The notes beneath the pieces were generated by a model. It was not told the origin of the DNA, made no database searches, and was given only the letters and a program-made list of their open reading frames with translations. The translations under genes were made by a program, and so were the position numbers. A stretch of DNA of 64,000 nucleotides from Pseudomonadota bacterium (GTDB lineage Bacteria > Pseudomonadota > Alphaproteobacteria > Caulobacterales > Caulobacteraceae): NCBI GenBank assembly GCA_023390245.1, contig JAEWDF010000080.1, positions 1 through 64,000 on the forward strand, given 5' to 3'. Positions 1 to 8,473 of this stretch are shown piece after piece. Position 1 is the stretch's first letter; each line of letters starts with the position of its first letter.

Positions 1-296
1 CCTTTCAGGGCGGTCGAGGCCATCTCTCCCGGCGCCGACAACGTCCAGCGCCCGGCCCATTCGACGAAGTCCACCGTCGACGGCGGCAGGGCCGGATCGT
101 CCAGCACCGCCTCCACCGCCTTCAGCCGCCGGTTCGATCCGGTCGTCTCGAAAACCTCCGACACGATGCCCCGCATCAGCCGCGGCCCCAGGGGCACGGC
201 GACCTGATCGCCGCGCGCGACGGCCATCGCCTCCGGCACGGCGTAGTCGAACGCCTCCGGCACCGGCAGCGGAATGAGCACGGAGGCGACTTTCAC
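1..296 (-). CDS. priA: Primosomal protein N' (PriA), N-terminal part
   Basis: Replication-restart helicase; only the first 98 codons lie in the window and the gene runs off the left edge. The translation opens VKVASVLIPLPVPEAFDYAV and continues with GDQVAVPLGPR and RGIVSEVF, the typical PriA 3'-DNA-binding domain. The start is a GTG at 296, preceded by a good GGAGGAG ribosome site. It is divergent from fsa across a repeat-bearing spacer. The helicase domain is outside the window, so intactness cannot be judged. Confidence 0.85.
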   Translation of the reverse strand, partial: MKVASVLIPLPVPEAFDYAVPEAMAVARGDQVAVPLGPRLMRGIVSEVFETTGSNRRLKAVEAVLDDPALPPSTVDFVEWAGRWTLSAPGEMASTALK

Positions 297-494
297 GACA
301 CGTCTCCTCCCCATGAAATGGGGAGGGGGACCGCGAAGCGGTGGAGGGGTTCTCTCCGCGACACAGGCCCCTGTGCGGACCAAAGCCCCCCTCCGTCACG
401 GTGCTGCGCGCCCCGCCGCCTCCCCATTCGCTTCGCGAACAGGGTGGAGAAAGGGAGTCGCCTCCTCGCCGCGACGACGCTAAAACTCCCGCCC
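297..494. repeat. Palindromic intergenic repeat between priA and fsa
   Basis: The divergent spacer is made of short palindromes: a 7-bp stem CCTCCCC/GGGGAGG (306-312 and 320-326), a CCGC-GAA-GCGG hairpin at 331-341, and a second half near 400-455 carrying CCTCCCC and TTCGCTTCGCGAA. This composition resembles the dispersed intergenic palindromes common in Caulobacterales. It must also hold the promoters of both flanking genes. Short reading frames through it look like chance. Confidence 0.55.
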
Positions 495-1148
495 ATGAAA
501 CTCTTTCTCGACACCGCCGACGTCGCCGTCATCAAGGATCTCACGCCCACCGGCATGGTGGACGGGGTCACCACCAATCCGTCGCTGATCGCCAAGTCGG
601 GTCGGAACATCGCCGAGGTCATCGCCGAAATCTGCGCCCTGGTCGAGGGGCCGATCTCCGCCGAGGCCGTCTCGCTCGATTTCGAGACCATGGTGAAGGA
701 GGGCGACAAGCTGGCCGCCATCGCGCCGAACGTCGTCGTCAAACTGCCGCTGACCTGGGATGGCCTGCGCGCCTGCCGCGTCTTCGCCGACAAGGGCGTC
801 AAGACCAACGTCACCCTGTGCTTCTCGGCCGCCCAGGCCCTGATGGCGGCCAAGGCCGGCGCGACCTTCGTCTCGCCCTTCGTCGGCCGGCTGGAGGACC
901 ACGGCGCAGACGGCATCGGCCTGCTGGAGGAAATCCGCGTCCTGTACGACGTGCACGGCTTCGAGACCGAAATCCTGGCCGCCTCCCTGCGCAACGTCGC
1001 CCATGTGTCGGCCGCCGCCGTCGCCGGGGCGGACGCCGCCACCTTCGGCGCCGACACCTTCAAGGCCCTGGTAAAGCACCCGTTAACCGACAAGGGGCTT
1101 GATGCCTTCATGGCCGACTGGGGCAAGACCGGCCAATCCATTCTGTAA
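495..1148 (+). CDS. fsa: Fructose-6-phosphate aldolase / small transaldolase
   Basis: A 217-residue TalC/FSA-type transaldolase, the decameric short class, for carbon exchange in central sugar metabolism. It begins MKLFLDTADV and has the TNPSLIAKSG motif, the Schiff-base lysine in NVVVKLPLTWDG and SPFVGRLEDHG, all family hallmarks. The ATG at 495 gives the usual full-length start; the longer in-frame extension upstream reads through repeat DNA and is rejected. Whether it acts as aldolase or transaldolase cannot be told from the sequence. Confidence 0.93.
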   Translation: MKLFLDTADVAVIKDLTPTGMVDGVTTNPSLIAKSGRNIAEVIAEICALVEGPISAEAVSLDFETMVKEGDKLAAIAPNVVVKLPLTWDGLRACRVFADKGVKTNVTLCFSAAQALMAAKAGATFVSPFVGRLEDHGADGIGLLEEIRVLYDVHGFETEILAASLRNVAHVSAAAVAGADAATFGADTFKALVKHPLTDKGLDAFMADWGKTGQSIL

Positions 1149-1171
1149 CACCGCGCTTCCGGAGAGGTCTG

Positions 1172-1882
1172 TTGAGCGGCTCATTGGACCTCTTCGCTGC
1201 GTCGGAAACGGACGAACCCGCGCTTCACTGGCCCGAGGTGCGGGCCTGGCTCCAGGCCCATCCCGATCTGCTGACCGAGGACCGCTCCCTGCTGGAGGAG
1301 GTCGGGCTGCGCCCGCACGGCCGCAATGTCGTCGACTTCGGCGCCGCCGCCCTGACCCGGCTCGAGGCCGCCGCCCAGCGCGAAGCGGGCGCCCGCAAGG
1401 AGATCGAGACGATCGCGCGGGCCAATTTCGCCGCCCAGACCCAGACCCACGTCGCGACGCTGGACCTGATGGAGGCGCGCAACCACTCCGACCTGGCGCG
1501 GCGGCTGGACGCGGCGGCCCAGGGGCGCTTCGGTCTGGTGGGCGCCGTGATCGGCCTGGAAAAGCCCGGCGGCGTGCCCTTCGGCTGGCGCGCCATGGAC
1601 GCCGGGGCGGTCGATGGCCTGCTGGGCCAGCACGGCCTGACCTGGCTGGGTCCGGCGTTCGACGGGCTGGACCTGTTCGGCGCTGCGGCCGAGGCGGTGC
1701 GCTCGGTCGCCCTGATCCGCATGGCGCCGCAGCTGACGCCGGGCGAGCCGGCCCGTCCGTGCCTGTGCGCGTTCGGCTCGCCCGAGCCGGAGGGCTTCAC
1801 CCCGACCATGGGCTGCGAACTGGCCGCCTTCCTGGCCCGGGTGGTCGAGCGGATGGCCGAACGCTGGCCGGTGCTGGCCTGA
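1172..1882 (+). CDS. DUF484 family protein
   Basis: A 236-residue DUF484 (GAF-like) protein of unknown function. The N-terminal VRAWLQAHPDLL segment and the GRNVVDFG stretch match the family, which characteristically sits just upstream of xerC, as here. A coiled-coil-like region covers residues 50-75. The start is a TTG at 1172 with GGAGAGG in front. It is probably cotranscribed with fsa (23-bp gap) and xerC (7-bp gap). Confidence 0.85.
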   Translation: MSGSLDLFAASETDEPALHWPEVRAWLQAHPDLLTEDRSLLEEVGLRPHGRNVVDFGAAALTRLEAAAQREAGARKEIETIARANFAAQTQTHVATLDLMEARNHSDLARRLDAAAQGRFGLVGAVIGLEKPGGVPFGWRAMDAGAVDGLLGQHGLTWLGPAFDGLDLFGAAAEAVRSVALIRMAPQLTPGEPARPCLCAFGSPEPEGFTPTMGCELAAFLARVVERMAERWPVLA

Positions 1883-1889
1883 GCCGCCC

Positions 1890-2804
1890 ATGACCGCCGG
1901 CGACGCCCTTTCCGCCTGGCTGGAGCACCTGGCCCACGAACGCCGGCTGTCGCCGCGCACGCTCGAGGCCTATGGCCACATCGGCCGGCTGTATCTCGCC
2001 TTTCTGGAGCGTCATCGCGGCGAACCCCAGTCCCTGAGCGGCCTGGGCGCCGTCACCGCCGCCGAGGTCCGCGCCCACATGGCCGAGCGCCGATCCGGCG
2101 ACCACCCGCTGGGCGCCCGCTCGCTGAGCCAGACCCTGTCGGCCATCCGCAGCTTCCACGCCTTCCTCGACCGGCGGCTGGACACGCCGGCGCCGCAGCT
2201 GGCCCTGGTGCGCGGCCCGCGGCTGAAGCCGTCCCTGCCCCGCCCGGTCACAGAGGACCAGGCGCGCGGCCTGCTGCAGGAGCCCGACGCCGACCCGGAC
2301 GCCGAACCGTGGGAGGCCGCCCGCGACCGCGCCGTCCTGACCCTGCTCTACGGCTGCGGCCTGCGGATCTCCGAGGCTCTGTCATTGACCCGCGCCGACG
2401 CCCCCCTGCCCGACACCCTGCGGATCGTCGGCAAGGGCTCGAAGACGCGGATCGTCCCCGTCCTTCCGGCCGTGCGCCAGGCGGCCGAGGCCTATCTGGC
2501 GGTCCAGCCCTTCGTGCTGGCTCCCGACGACGCCCTGTTCCGCGCCCGTCGCGGCGGCCCGCTCAGCCCCCGCCACGTCCAGGCCACGGTCCAGCGCCTG
2601 CGCGGCCGACTGGGCCTGCCCGAGCGCACGACGCCCCATGCGCTCCGTCACAGCTTCGCCACCCACCTGCTGGGCGCCGGCGCCGACCTGCGCTCGATCC
2701 AGGAGCTTCTGGGCCACGCCAGCCTGTCGACAACGCAGAAGTACACCGGCGTCGACGCCAAGCGCCTGCTGAACGCCTATGCGTCCGCCCATCCGCGCGC
2801 ATGA
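1890..2804 (+). CDS. xerC: Site-specific tyrosine recombinase XerC
   Basis: A 304-residue Xer recombinase that resolves chromosome dimers at dif with XerD. It has an N-terminal SAM-like core-binding domain (to about residue 105) and a catalytic domain with YGCGLRISEAL (Arg), VGKGSKTRIVP (Lys), HALRHSFATHLL (HxxR) and LGHASLSTTQKYT (nucleophilic Tyr). The length is normal. The position after DUF484 supports XerC over XerD or a phage integrase. A strong hairpin terminator follows. Confidence 0.93.
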   Translation: MTAGDALSAWLEHLAHERRLSPRTLEAYGHIGRLYLAFLERHRGEPQSLSGLGAVTAAEVRAHMAERRSGDHPLGARSLSQTLSAIRSFHAFLDRRLDTPAPQLALVRGPRLKPSLPRPVTEDQARGLLQEPDADPDAEPWEAARDRAVLTLLYGCGLRISEALSLTRADAPLPDTLRIVGKGSKTRIVPVLPAVRQAAEAYLAVQPFVLAPDDALFRARRGGPLSPRHVQATVQRLRGRLGLPERTTPHALRHSFATHLLGAGADLRSIQELLGHASLSTTQKYTGVDAKRLLNAYASAHPRA

Positions 2805-2832
2805 AAAAGGCCCGCCGGAGCGGGCCCTTCCC
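2804..2832. terminator. Rho-independent hairpin, bidirectional
   Basis: GGCCCGC and GCGGGCC pair around a CGGA loop, with an A-run on the left and a pyrimidine run on the right. It lies exactly between the convergent xerC stop and the stop of the lipoprotein gene at 2836, so it can serve both. Confidence 0.75.
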
Positions 2833-2835
2833 TAA

Positions 2836-3150
2836 CTAGCGGCAGCGGGCGTTCCCGTGCGGCGTCGCCCAGTTGGAGCCCGGACCGCCGCGCGGGCCCG
2901 GCGGATTCCAGCGCGGATCGCGCCAGCAGTCGCGTCCCTGCTCCCACCAGCCGTAACGCGGGTGATAATAGCCGTAGTTGTCGTTGTAATAGTAGCCGCC
3001 CGGCCGCTGGGCGAACGCATAGCGCTGGCCGCCGTAGTTGTAGTAGCGGTCCGATCCATACGGCCGCTCCCAATATCGGCCATAGCCGTAGGACGTGCAG
3101 GCCGACAGGGCCGTGATCGCCAGCGCGCCGGCGAGGACAGGTTTGAACAT
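2836..3150 (-). CDS. Small tyrosine-rich lipoprotein
   Basis: 104 residues. A signal peptide ends in the lipobox LSAC (Cys about residue 18), so it is probably an outer-membrane or periplasmic lipoprotein. The mature part is extremely rich in Tyr, Gly and Arg (e.g. YYYNDNYGYYHPRYGWW) and low in complexity. A GGAGGA site precedes the ATG. No family is recognised and the function is unknown; similar Tyr-rich envelope proteins are common in Caulobacterales. Confidence 0.75.
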   Translation of the reverse strand: MFKPVLAGALAITALSACTSYGYGRYWERPYGSDRYYNYGGQRYAFAQRPGGYYYNDNYGYYHPRYGWWEQGRDCWRDPRWNPPGPRGGPGSNWATPHGNARCR

Positions 3151-3219
3151 GAAATCCTCCTGGAGTCGGGAAGCGGCGGCGCCGCACGCCTCGCAACTCG
3201 AGAAGGCCGCCTTGGACGG

Positions 3220-3597
3220 TTAACGCCGTTCGCCGGAAAAGGATCGCGGCGCGGGCTGGGGCGGCGTCGGGACGTCGGGCCCGCGCCGCTCCGGCGGGCG
3301 GCCTCCCCACTCCCGCCCCAACGCCCGCGACGCCTCGGGGACAGGAAAGCTGATCGGCAGCGGACAGTTGTTCTGGTCGCGGAGGTCCAGCAGCAGATAG
3401 CGCCGCACCTCCCGGCCTCCGTCCGCGCGATCCAGACGGAGTAGACCCGACGGCGCGGCCTGCCCCGACCGCGCCTCCATCAGGCCAGGTCCGCAGGGAG
3501 CCGGAGCCGGCTCGACGCTCGACGCCGTCGCCAGCGCGCCCGACTGCAACAGCATCATGAGCATCAGCATCGGCGTTCTCCTCGACATCGAAAGCAT
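3220..3597 (-). CDS. Small secreted hypothetical protein
   Basis: 125 residues, starting with a hydrophobic Met/Leu-rich segment (MLMLMMLLQSGALATA) that looks like a Sec signal peptide. The rest contains two Cys (CGPG, NNCPLP), a short LLRLDRADGG / RRYLLLDLRDQ stretch suggesting a beta structure, and a Pro/Arg-rich tail. A second in-frame ATG at 3588 is equally possible as the start and neither has a clear ribosome site. No family recognised. Confidence 0.55.
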   Translation of the reverse strand: MLSMSRRTPMLMLMMLLQSGALATASSVEPAPAPCGPGLMEARSGQAAPSGLLRLDRADGGREVRRYLLLDLRDQNNCPLPISFPVPEASRALGREWGGRPPERRGPDVPTPPQPAPRSFSGERR

Positions 3598-3630
3598 ACG
3601 CCCGCAACCGGAAATAGGCCAGCCTTCGCC

Positions 3631-4422
3631 TCAGATCGCCTTCACCGCCCCGCCGTCCAGGCGGATCATCGATCCGGTGATATAGGCCGCCAGCGGGCTG
3701 GCCAGGAAGGCGGCGGTCGCGCCGAACTCCTCGATCGTCCCCAGCCTGCCGACCGGGATGGCCTTGAGCGATTCCGCCCGCGCCTGCTCCGGCGTGGTTC
3801 CCGTCCTCTCGGCCGCGGCGCGGTCCAGCCGTTCGATGCGCGGGGTGTCGATGCGGCCCGGCAGCAGGGTGTTGACCGTCACCCCGTCGGCGGCGACCTC
3901 TCCGGCCAGGGTCTTGGCCCACGCGACCACCGATGCCCGCAGGGTGTTGGACACGCCCAGCGAGGCCGACGGCTCGACCACGGTGACCGAGGCCACGTTC
4001 AGGATGCGGCCCCAGCCCGCCGCCCGCATGGCCGGCAGCACCCGATCCGTCAGCCGGAACACCGACAGCGTCATGGATTCGAAGTGGTCGCGCCACACCG
4101 AAGGCTCCAGGCCCGCCACGCCCGAGGGCGGCGGTCCGCCGGTGTTGTTCAGCAGGATCTCCACTGGCCCGTCCAACAAGCGCTCCGCCTCGTCGACCGC
4201 CGCCAGCAGGCCGGCGTGGTCGGCCAGGTCCGCCGTGACGAAATCGGCGCGTCCGGGTCCCGCCGCGGTCATCTCGCCCGCCGCCTGCGCCAGCCGTCCG
4301 GCGTCGCGCGACAGCAGAACAACCCGCGCCCCTTCTCGGGCCAGGGCCGCGCCGACCGCCCGTCCCAGGCCGGACGAACCGCCGCAGATCAGGGCGCGCT
4401 TTCCGGAAAGCTTCAGGTCCAT
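3631..4422 (-). CDS. Short-chain dehydrogenase/reductase, atypical active site
   Basis: A 263-residue SDR with a Rossmann cofactor motif (ICGGSSGLGRAVG), LLNNTGG, the catalytic-strand Ser (NVASVT) and a normal SDR C-terminus (YITGSMIRLDGG). In place of the usual YxxxK it reads SNTLRASVVAWAKTLAGE: aligned on the following helix, Tyr becomes Ser and Lys becomes Arg. Such a divergent subfamily exists, so activity and substrate are uncertain. It is a single gene ending before its convergent neighbour region. Confidence 0.85.
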   Translation of the reverse strand: MDLKLSGKRALICGGSSGLGRAVGAALAREGARVVLLSRDAGRLAQAAGEMTAAGPGRADFVTADLADHAGLLAAVDEAERLLDGPVEILLNNTGGPPPSGVAGLEPSVWRDHFESMTLSVFRLTDRVLPAMRAAGWGRILNVASVTVVEPSASLGVSNTLRASVVAWAKTLAGEVAADGVTVNTLLPGRIDTPRIERLDRAAAERTGTTPEQARAESLKAIPVGRLGTIEEFGATAAFLASPLAAYITGSMIRLDGGAVKAI

Positions 4423-4549
4423 GGCGATCTCCTACGTCGGGTCCCTCGACCCTATCGGCGGCGCGTGGCGCGATGCAACGCACCGTTAACCGCAGCGGCG
4501 CACCCTCGTCTCGAGGGAACCGCCGTCGGGCGGCCAATGGGAGGCGTCG

Positions 4550-4927
4550 ATGTCCACCAAGATGACTTCGAGCATGCGCCGCTACAGCGACCACTTCGAG
4601 CCGCAGGACACGGACCCGCAGGAGCAGCGCCGCCTGCGCGGCCAGCTGGAGCAGATCGACTACGCCGCCTATGTCGCCAACAAGGAGGTGATCGGCCAGT
4701 CGCTGGCCGGCCTGGATGCCGCCTCGCTTCAGAAGCTGGCGGTCCTGACCGCGACCGCCCGGGCCAAATGGGTCGCCGAGGCGCTGCGCCTGGCCCACTC
4801 CGGCTCCCCCGTCACGCCCGACCAGACCGCCCGCCTGACGGCGGCCCGCACCGCCTTCGACGAACTGGTCGAAGCCTACGACGCCCTGCGCCGGCTGGTG
4901 GAGCGAGGCTACGTGGCGCTGCGATGA
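4550..4927 (+). CDS. Hypothetical helical protein
   Basis: 125 residues, almost entirely alpha-helical and polar, without signal peptide or membrane segment. The ATG has a good GGGAGG site. The middle (YAAYVANKEVIGQSLAGLD, LQKLAVLTATARAKWVAEALRLA) has amphipathic heptads. The high-GC codon use is native. It is the last chromosomal gene before the left island junction 18 bp downstream. No family recognised. Confidence 0.65.
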   Translation: MSTKMTSSMRRYSDHFEPQDTDPQEQRRLRGQLEQIDYAAYVANKEVIGQSLAGLDAASLQKLAVLTATARAKWVAEALRLAHSGSPVTPDQTARLTAARTAFDELVEAYDALRRLVERGYVALR

Positions 4928-4944
4928 AGAAAATAGGGAAAGGC

Positions 4945-4965
4945 CGCCTGGTGGAGCCGAGGGGA
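4945..4965. other. Left attachment site (attL)
   Basis: 21 bp identical to 14336-14356, covering the CCA end, acceptor 3' strand and part of the T stem of tRNA-Ala. Flanking bases differ on both sides. It marks where the original chromosome resumes left of the islands. The next 250 bp (4966-5215) hold no convincing gene; a 61-codon frame at 4970 is too weak to accept. Confidence 0.85.
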
Positions 4966-5215
4966 CGACATGAGGGTCGTTTTGGGGGCTTTGCTCTACA
5001 CGGCCGGCGAGGTGGGCGGCAGGGTCTTTTTCGGGCACCGGGCAATGCTCCTGAATCGGCTCTGGGGAGCGATCAGGCTTGAGCCTGGCCCAATGCCTCG
5101 TCAACGCCTCTGGACGGCCTCTGTGACCGTCTCTGACGTTCTCCAGGGCATCTAAACCCGTCTTGCCAACGCCTCCAAAGCGAAGCCACATGCGTCGTCG
5201 CGGGGAGAAGCGAAG

Positions 5216-5860
5216 TTGGCTGATGATCCAAAAACATTCTGGGATTTCGCAGAAACGGCAATCACCATCGGAGGAACATTGGGAGCGGCGTGGCTTGGCG
5301 CGGCCTACACCGAACGACAGGCTAATGCCCGACTCGCGAAGGAGAGGAAGCACAAACTCGCCGACGATGCTGCGGCGGATGGCAAAGTTGAAGCGGTCCT
5401 CAAGGCTAAGCGGGCCTCCTCCCTTCTGATCCTCGCCCTGCACCTTGAGCGGTATGCGGAAGAGTGCGCCAACACCGTGTCAGACAACAGCGAGCCGGAT
5501 TTGGAGTTCGCTGCTGGCCTACCCAAATTTCCGCCGTGGCCCGCCATTGATTGGGATGTGATCGGGGCGAGCGAGACGGCTACGGTGCGTGACATCGAGA
5601 CGATGGTGAGGTTGCGCGAGTCCTACGTCCAGGCAGACGTCCACTATGCGGCGGTAGACGCCAACGACGCGGCAGGGTTCTACTCCGTGGGCGCGGCGAA
5701 GACCGGTCTCGAAGCATGGCGAGCCGCCGTTGAGTTGCGCGGCAAAGCACAAGTTCCGCCCCTTCGGTTCCCCCCCGATGGTGAGGGATGGAATTTTGTC
5801 GAGACGCTTGAGCGGGAAGTTGCTCGCCACCGTCAAGAGCGAGAGGACGCGCGGAGCTAA
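5216..5860 (+). CDS. Island hypothetical protein, possibly membrane-anchored
   Basis: 214 residues from a TTG start preceded by GGGGAG. Residues 10-30 (FAETAITIGGTLGAAWLGAAY) form one moderately hydrophobic segment that may anchor the N-terminus. A charged helical stretch (ERQANARLAKERKHKLADDAAADGK, in part) follows, then a longer soluble domain. No recognised family. It is the only apparently intact gene of the left island remnant. Confidence 0.6.
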   Translation: MADDPKTFWDFAETAITIGGTLGAAWLGAAYTERQANARLAKERKHKLADDAAADGKVEAVLKAKRASSLLILALHLERYAEECANTVSDNSEPDLEFAAGLPKFPPWPAIDWDVIGASETATVRDIETMVRLRESYVQADVHYAAVDANDAAGFYSVGAAKTGLEAWRAAVELRGKAQVPPLRFPPDGEGWNFVETLEREVARHRQEREDARS

Positions 5861-5870
5861 CCCGATTGCC

Positions 5871-6623
5871 TCAACCGGCTGAGACCAGACGGCCAGCTTG
5901 CGGGTCATACCTGAAGCCAACGATGCTCCCGTCGCGGATGCGCTCCACGGCTTCATCAATCGCGCTGATTGGCACCAAGAACCACTCGCGCGGCTTCACG
6001 TCATTGCTGAACCGATCAGGGATCGTGAGATCGAACAGCGCGGGCGCGAAAACCTTGTGGATGAGGGCTTCGAGCTTCCGACACTGGACGCCGTAGACCT
6101 TGTAGGTGGCGACGACCTCGACGTCTGCGAGCAGGTAAGTCGCGCTCTTGTTCGCTCCGGCAATCCGTGCGGCCACTTCGCCGCCGGTCACGCCGATCTT
6201 GTGAAAGACCTGGCGGTGTTCCGCGACGAACGGCTGGTCCGAGAGGCTACGCAAAACGTAGATCGTGCCGTCTTCGATCTCGCCGTCGTCGGCCGCGCTA
6301 CCGAAAACCGGGCTGGGTGCGGCGTCCTCAGCCACGCCTCCAAAGAGCGGCCCCGCATCGGGTTCAGTGATGCGGCGTCCCGCATCGTCCTTATAGAGTG
6401 CGCGCTGCAATGAACGGAGCAGGAGATCACTTTCGGTGCCGTTCGCGTAGATGACGCGCAAACGCGCGTCCGTCTCGCCGTTCGGGGCCTTGATAGGTTC
6501 TCCTACCGACGCGACGTAGGCGATCTGACCGCCGACAATGAAGAAGTCGCCCACGCGGATATCGGCTTTCTGGAAGCCGGCGTCACGAACAAAGCGGCGG
6601 GTGACGCGAATGCCCGCCTTCAT
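5871..6623 (-). pseudogene. GIY-YIG (T5orf172-type) nuclease protein, C-terminal fragment
   Basis: The C-terminal half contains GDFFIVGGQIAYVASVGE, TESDLLLRSLQRALYKD and then a T5orf172/MUG113-like GIY-YIG domain (TIYVLRSL, HKIGVTGG, VAARIAGA, LEALIHKVFAP). From recall, proteins of this type are about 400 residues and begin with DLRAELADF-like sequence, which here lies on the opposite strand at 6647. The ORF's own ATG at 6623 is probably a by-product of the break. It may still be translated, but as a fragment. Confidence 0.7.
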
Positions 6624-6646
6624 GCGCTACGACCGGGAAGGCAAGT

Positions 6647-7129
6647 ATGGCTGATCTGAGCCTTGACGACCTGCGCGCCGAACTCGCCGACTTCGCTCCG
6701 GTCGAGACTAAGACGGCGACCTACACACCACGCGAGGAGCGCATCATCGCGGGCTTCGAGGACATCGTGCGCTTCTTCGAAGAGCACGGTCGCGCGCCTC
6801 TGCACGGCGAGGATCGAGATATCTTCGAACGGCTCTATGCTGTGCGCCTGGATCGCATGCGCGGTTTGGAGGAATGTCGGACGCTACTCGCGGCATTCGA
6901 CAAGAACGGTCTCCTGAACGCCGAGGCGGTGCCTGCCGAACCCGAGGAGATGGACCTCGACGCCCTGCGCGCTGAACTCGCCGGCGCCGACGATCAGGAT
7001 ATCACCAAGCTGCGGCACGTCTCGTCGCGGGAAGAGCGTCAGGCCGCCGAAGAGATCGCCGGGCGCGAGCGTTGCGAGGACTTCGAGGTCTTCGAGCCGC
7101 TGTTCGCTAAAGTTCAGCGAGACCTCGAT
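6647..7129 (+). pseudogene. GIY-YIG nuclease protein, inverted N-terminal fragment
   Basis: About 160 residues matching the N-terminal part of the same protein type: two DLRAEL-type helical repeats (SLDDLRAELADF, DLDALRAELAG), PREERIIAGFEDI, HGEDRDIFERLYAVRLDR, and FEPLFAKVQRDLDA at the end. The reading frame runs on to 7249, but beyond about 7129 it is only the antisense of an integrase fragment. Flipping about 6620-7125 would join RDLDA to GIRVTRR of the minus-strand fragment and restore one gene. Confidence 0.65.
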
Positions 7130-7604
7130 GCGGCGGCGCCCTCGGCCAGAAGCACATCGAGAAGCTCGCGTGACGCTTCCCGGTCGATGGAGCGGATCGT
7201 GCGGTTTTCACCCCAGAGGCCAACCGTCAGTTCGATGAGGTTGAGATAGTGGAGGTCAGTCTTTCGAGAGCGGTGCTTCGCGGGGTCGGTTCGAAACAGT
7301 TCGAACGCTTGGCGAAGCGTCTTGTCCGCTGGTGACGCCGGAGGCGGCGGCGCGGGCTTCGATCGCTTGGACGGCGCGGCAATGACAGGTCGGACCCCAT
7401 GAACCTCGATGTCCCGCCACTCCTGCTCGAACGTCGCCGCAACGATCCGAGCTTTGCGGACAGCATCAGCCCGATAGCCGGTGCCGAGAGATTTCATGAC
7501 CTCCGTCTTGCCGATGATCCCGGCCAAGGAGCGCGGAACACGAAGTCGAAGGTAGTAGGTCGATCCCCGGACGATCAGGCCAGACGATTGCCGACGCCGA
7601 GCAT
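7114..7604 (-). pseudogene. Tyrosine integrase remnant of the left island
   Basis: An N-terminal arm-binding and core-binding part only: STYYLRLRVPRSLAGIIGKTEVMKSLGTGYRADAVRKAR, in part, then a SAM-like segment ending at LLDVLLAEGAA. The whole catalytic domain is missing. Reading from the likely ATG at 7604 (MLGVGNRLA) hits a stop after 9 codons, and the frame continues one register off, so there is also an N-terminal frameshift. It sits beside the middle att copy, as an integrase should. Confidence 0.72.
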
Positions 7605-7923
7605 CAGGTGACCGAGGAGACGGTTGAAGGGGCCGTTTGGACGGTGTGTGCGACGAGGTGGTGCTACAGCCTCGGGACGGTGAACTGACTGTCGGGGAAC
7701 GCTTTTTCGACGGTCCCTTGGAAGCCGCGTGTAGCAGCGTGGTGTCAGATTTATCGCCTGTTTCCGTCCAAACCCTTGCTCCGCAAGGATTTGGTGGAGC
7801 CGAGGGGAGGCTCTATCGAATTAGATAAATCAATCACTTATAGCCGCGTCGGCGCGCTGTGTGTGATTGTCGTGTGTAGCAGTTTCAGCAGTAAACGCAA
7901 ATCGGGCGTGATTGAGGATTGCT
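7605..7923. other. Non-coding junction with the middle attachment site
   Basis: No gene is visible in these 319 bp. At 7792-7809 lie 18 bp identical to 14340-14357 (tRNA-Ala 3' end), forming the junction between the two islands. Immediately right of it the DNA turns A/T-rich (7811-7840). Short frames here are chance. Confidence 0.75.
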
Positions 7924-8301
7924 TCACGCTGACTGAGCCGCCTGGACGAATGTGAGAGCTACTTGGTCGGCAAAATCCTTCTTGCCCATCAAGCCGAGGA
8001 AATCTTCACCGAAATCCATTGGCGGTTGAAAGCTTGTTGCAACGCAGCCTGCATTGTCCATTAGAATAACGGAGAGAAACTCGCCGCGATCCGGGGTCCT
8101 AACGTAACCGTAGTAGAAATTTCCCATTTCGTTGAACTCGAATTTCTTCGCTGTGGTTCCATACTTATTAAAGTATTGCTCAATAGTGCTAGGAGTGTGC
8201 GAAGCTAACTGCTTGCCGTTATAGAACGCCTCGTCTGACGAAGCTTTTTTTGCAATCAGTGAGGCACTTGCGCCTTGCACCAAACCGGTCAGAAATCCCA
8301 T
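7924..8301 (-). CDS. Island hypothetical protein
   Basis: 125 residues with a clear GAGGGG site before the ATG. Residues 1-20 (MGFLTGLVQGASASLIAKKA) may be a weak amphipathic anchor; the rest is a soluble alpha/beta sequence with EQYFNKYGTTAKKFEF and YYGYVRTPDRGEFLSVI, ending in a helix. Base composition is lower in GC than the chromosome. No family recognised; it is the first gene inside the right island and is transcribed toward the junction. Confidence 0.6.
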   Translation of the reverse strand: MGFLTGLVQGASASLIAKKASSDEAFYNGKQLASHTPSTIEQYFNKYGTTAKKFEFNEMGNFYYGYVRTPDRGEFLSVILMDNAGCVATSFQPPMDFGEDFLGLMGKKDFADQVALTFVQAAQSA

Positions 8302-8473
8302 AGTCCCCTCGAACCAAACGTCGTCATTAGATCATAGACGACTGCTCGCGGACTGCCAGCGCTCCTCGCGCAGGCGTGGATGGCATCGAAGGGGTTAGCT
8401 CGCAAACGTCTCAATTCCCGAACCCACCTTGCCTTGCTAGGGAAGAGCGTCATTGCAGTGCGAAGGGATCGAT

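Noticed and set aside
297..494. CRISPR-like repeat or small ORFs between priA and fsa
   Set aside because: Palindromes are short and not regularly spaced; the region fits a dispersed intergenic repeat, not an array.
4945..4965. Partial tRNA gene
   Set aside because: Only the last 21 bp of tRNA-Ala match; there is no D arm or anticodon arm, so it is an attachment duplicate.
4970..5155. 61-codon frame just inside the left island junction
   Set aside because: No ribosome site and no recognisable sequence; starts within attachment-site flank.
2777..5443. 888-codon open frame on the minus strand
   Set aside because: It runs antisense or out of frame through four better-supported genes and the att site; its translation is low-complexity Arg/Gly/Ala with no motif.
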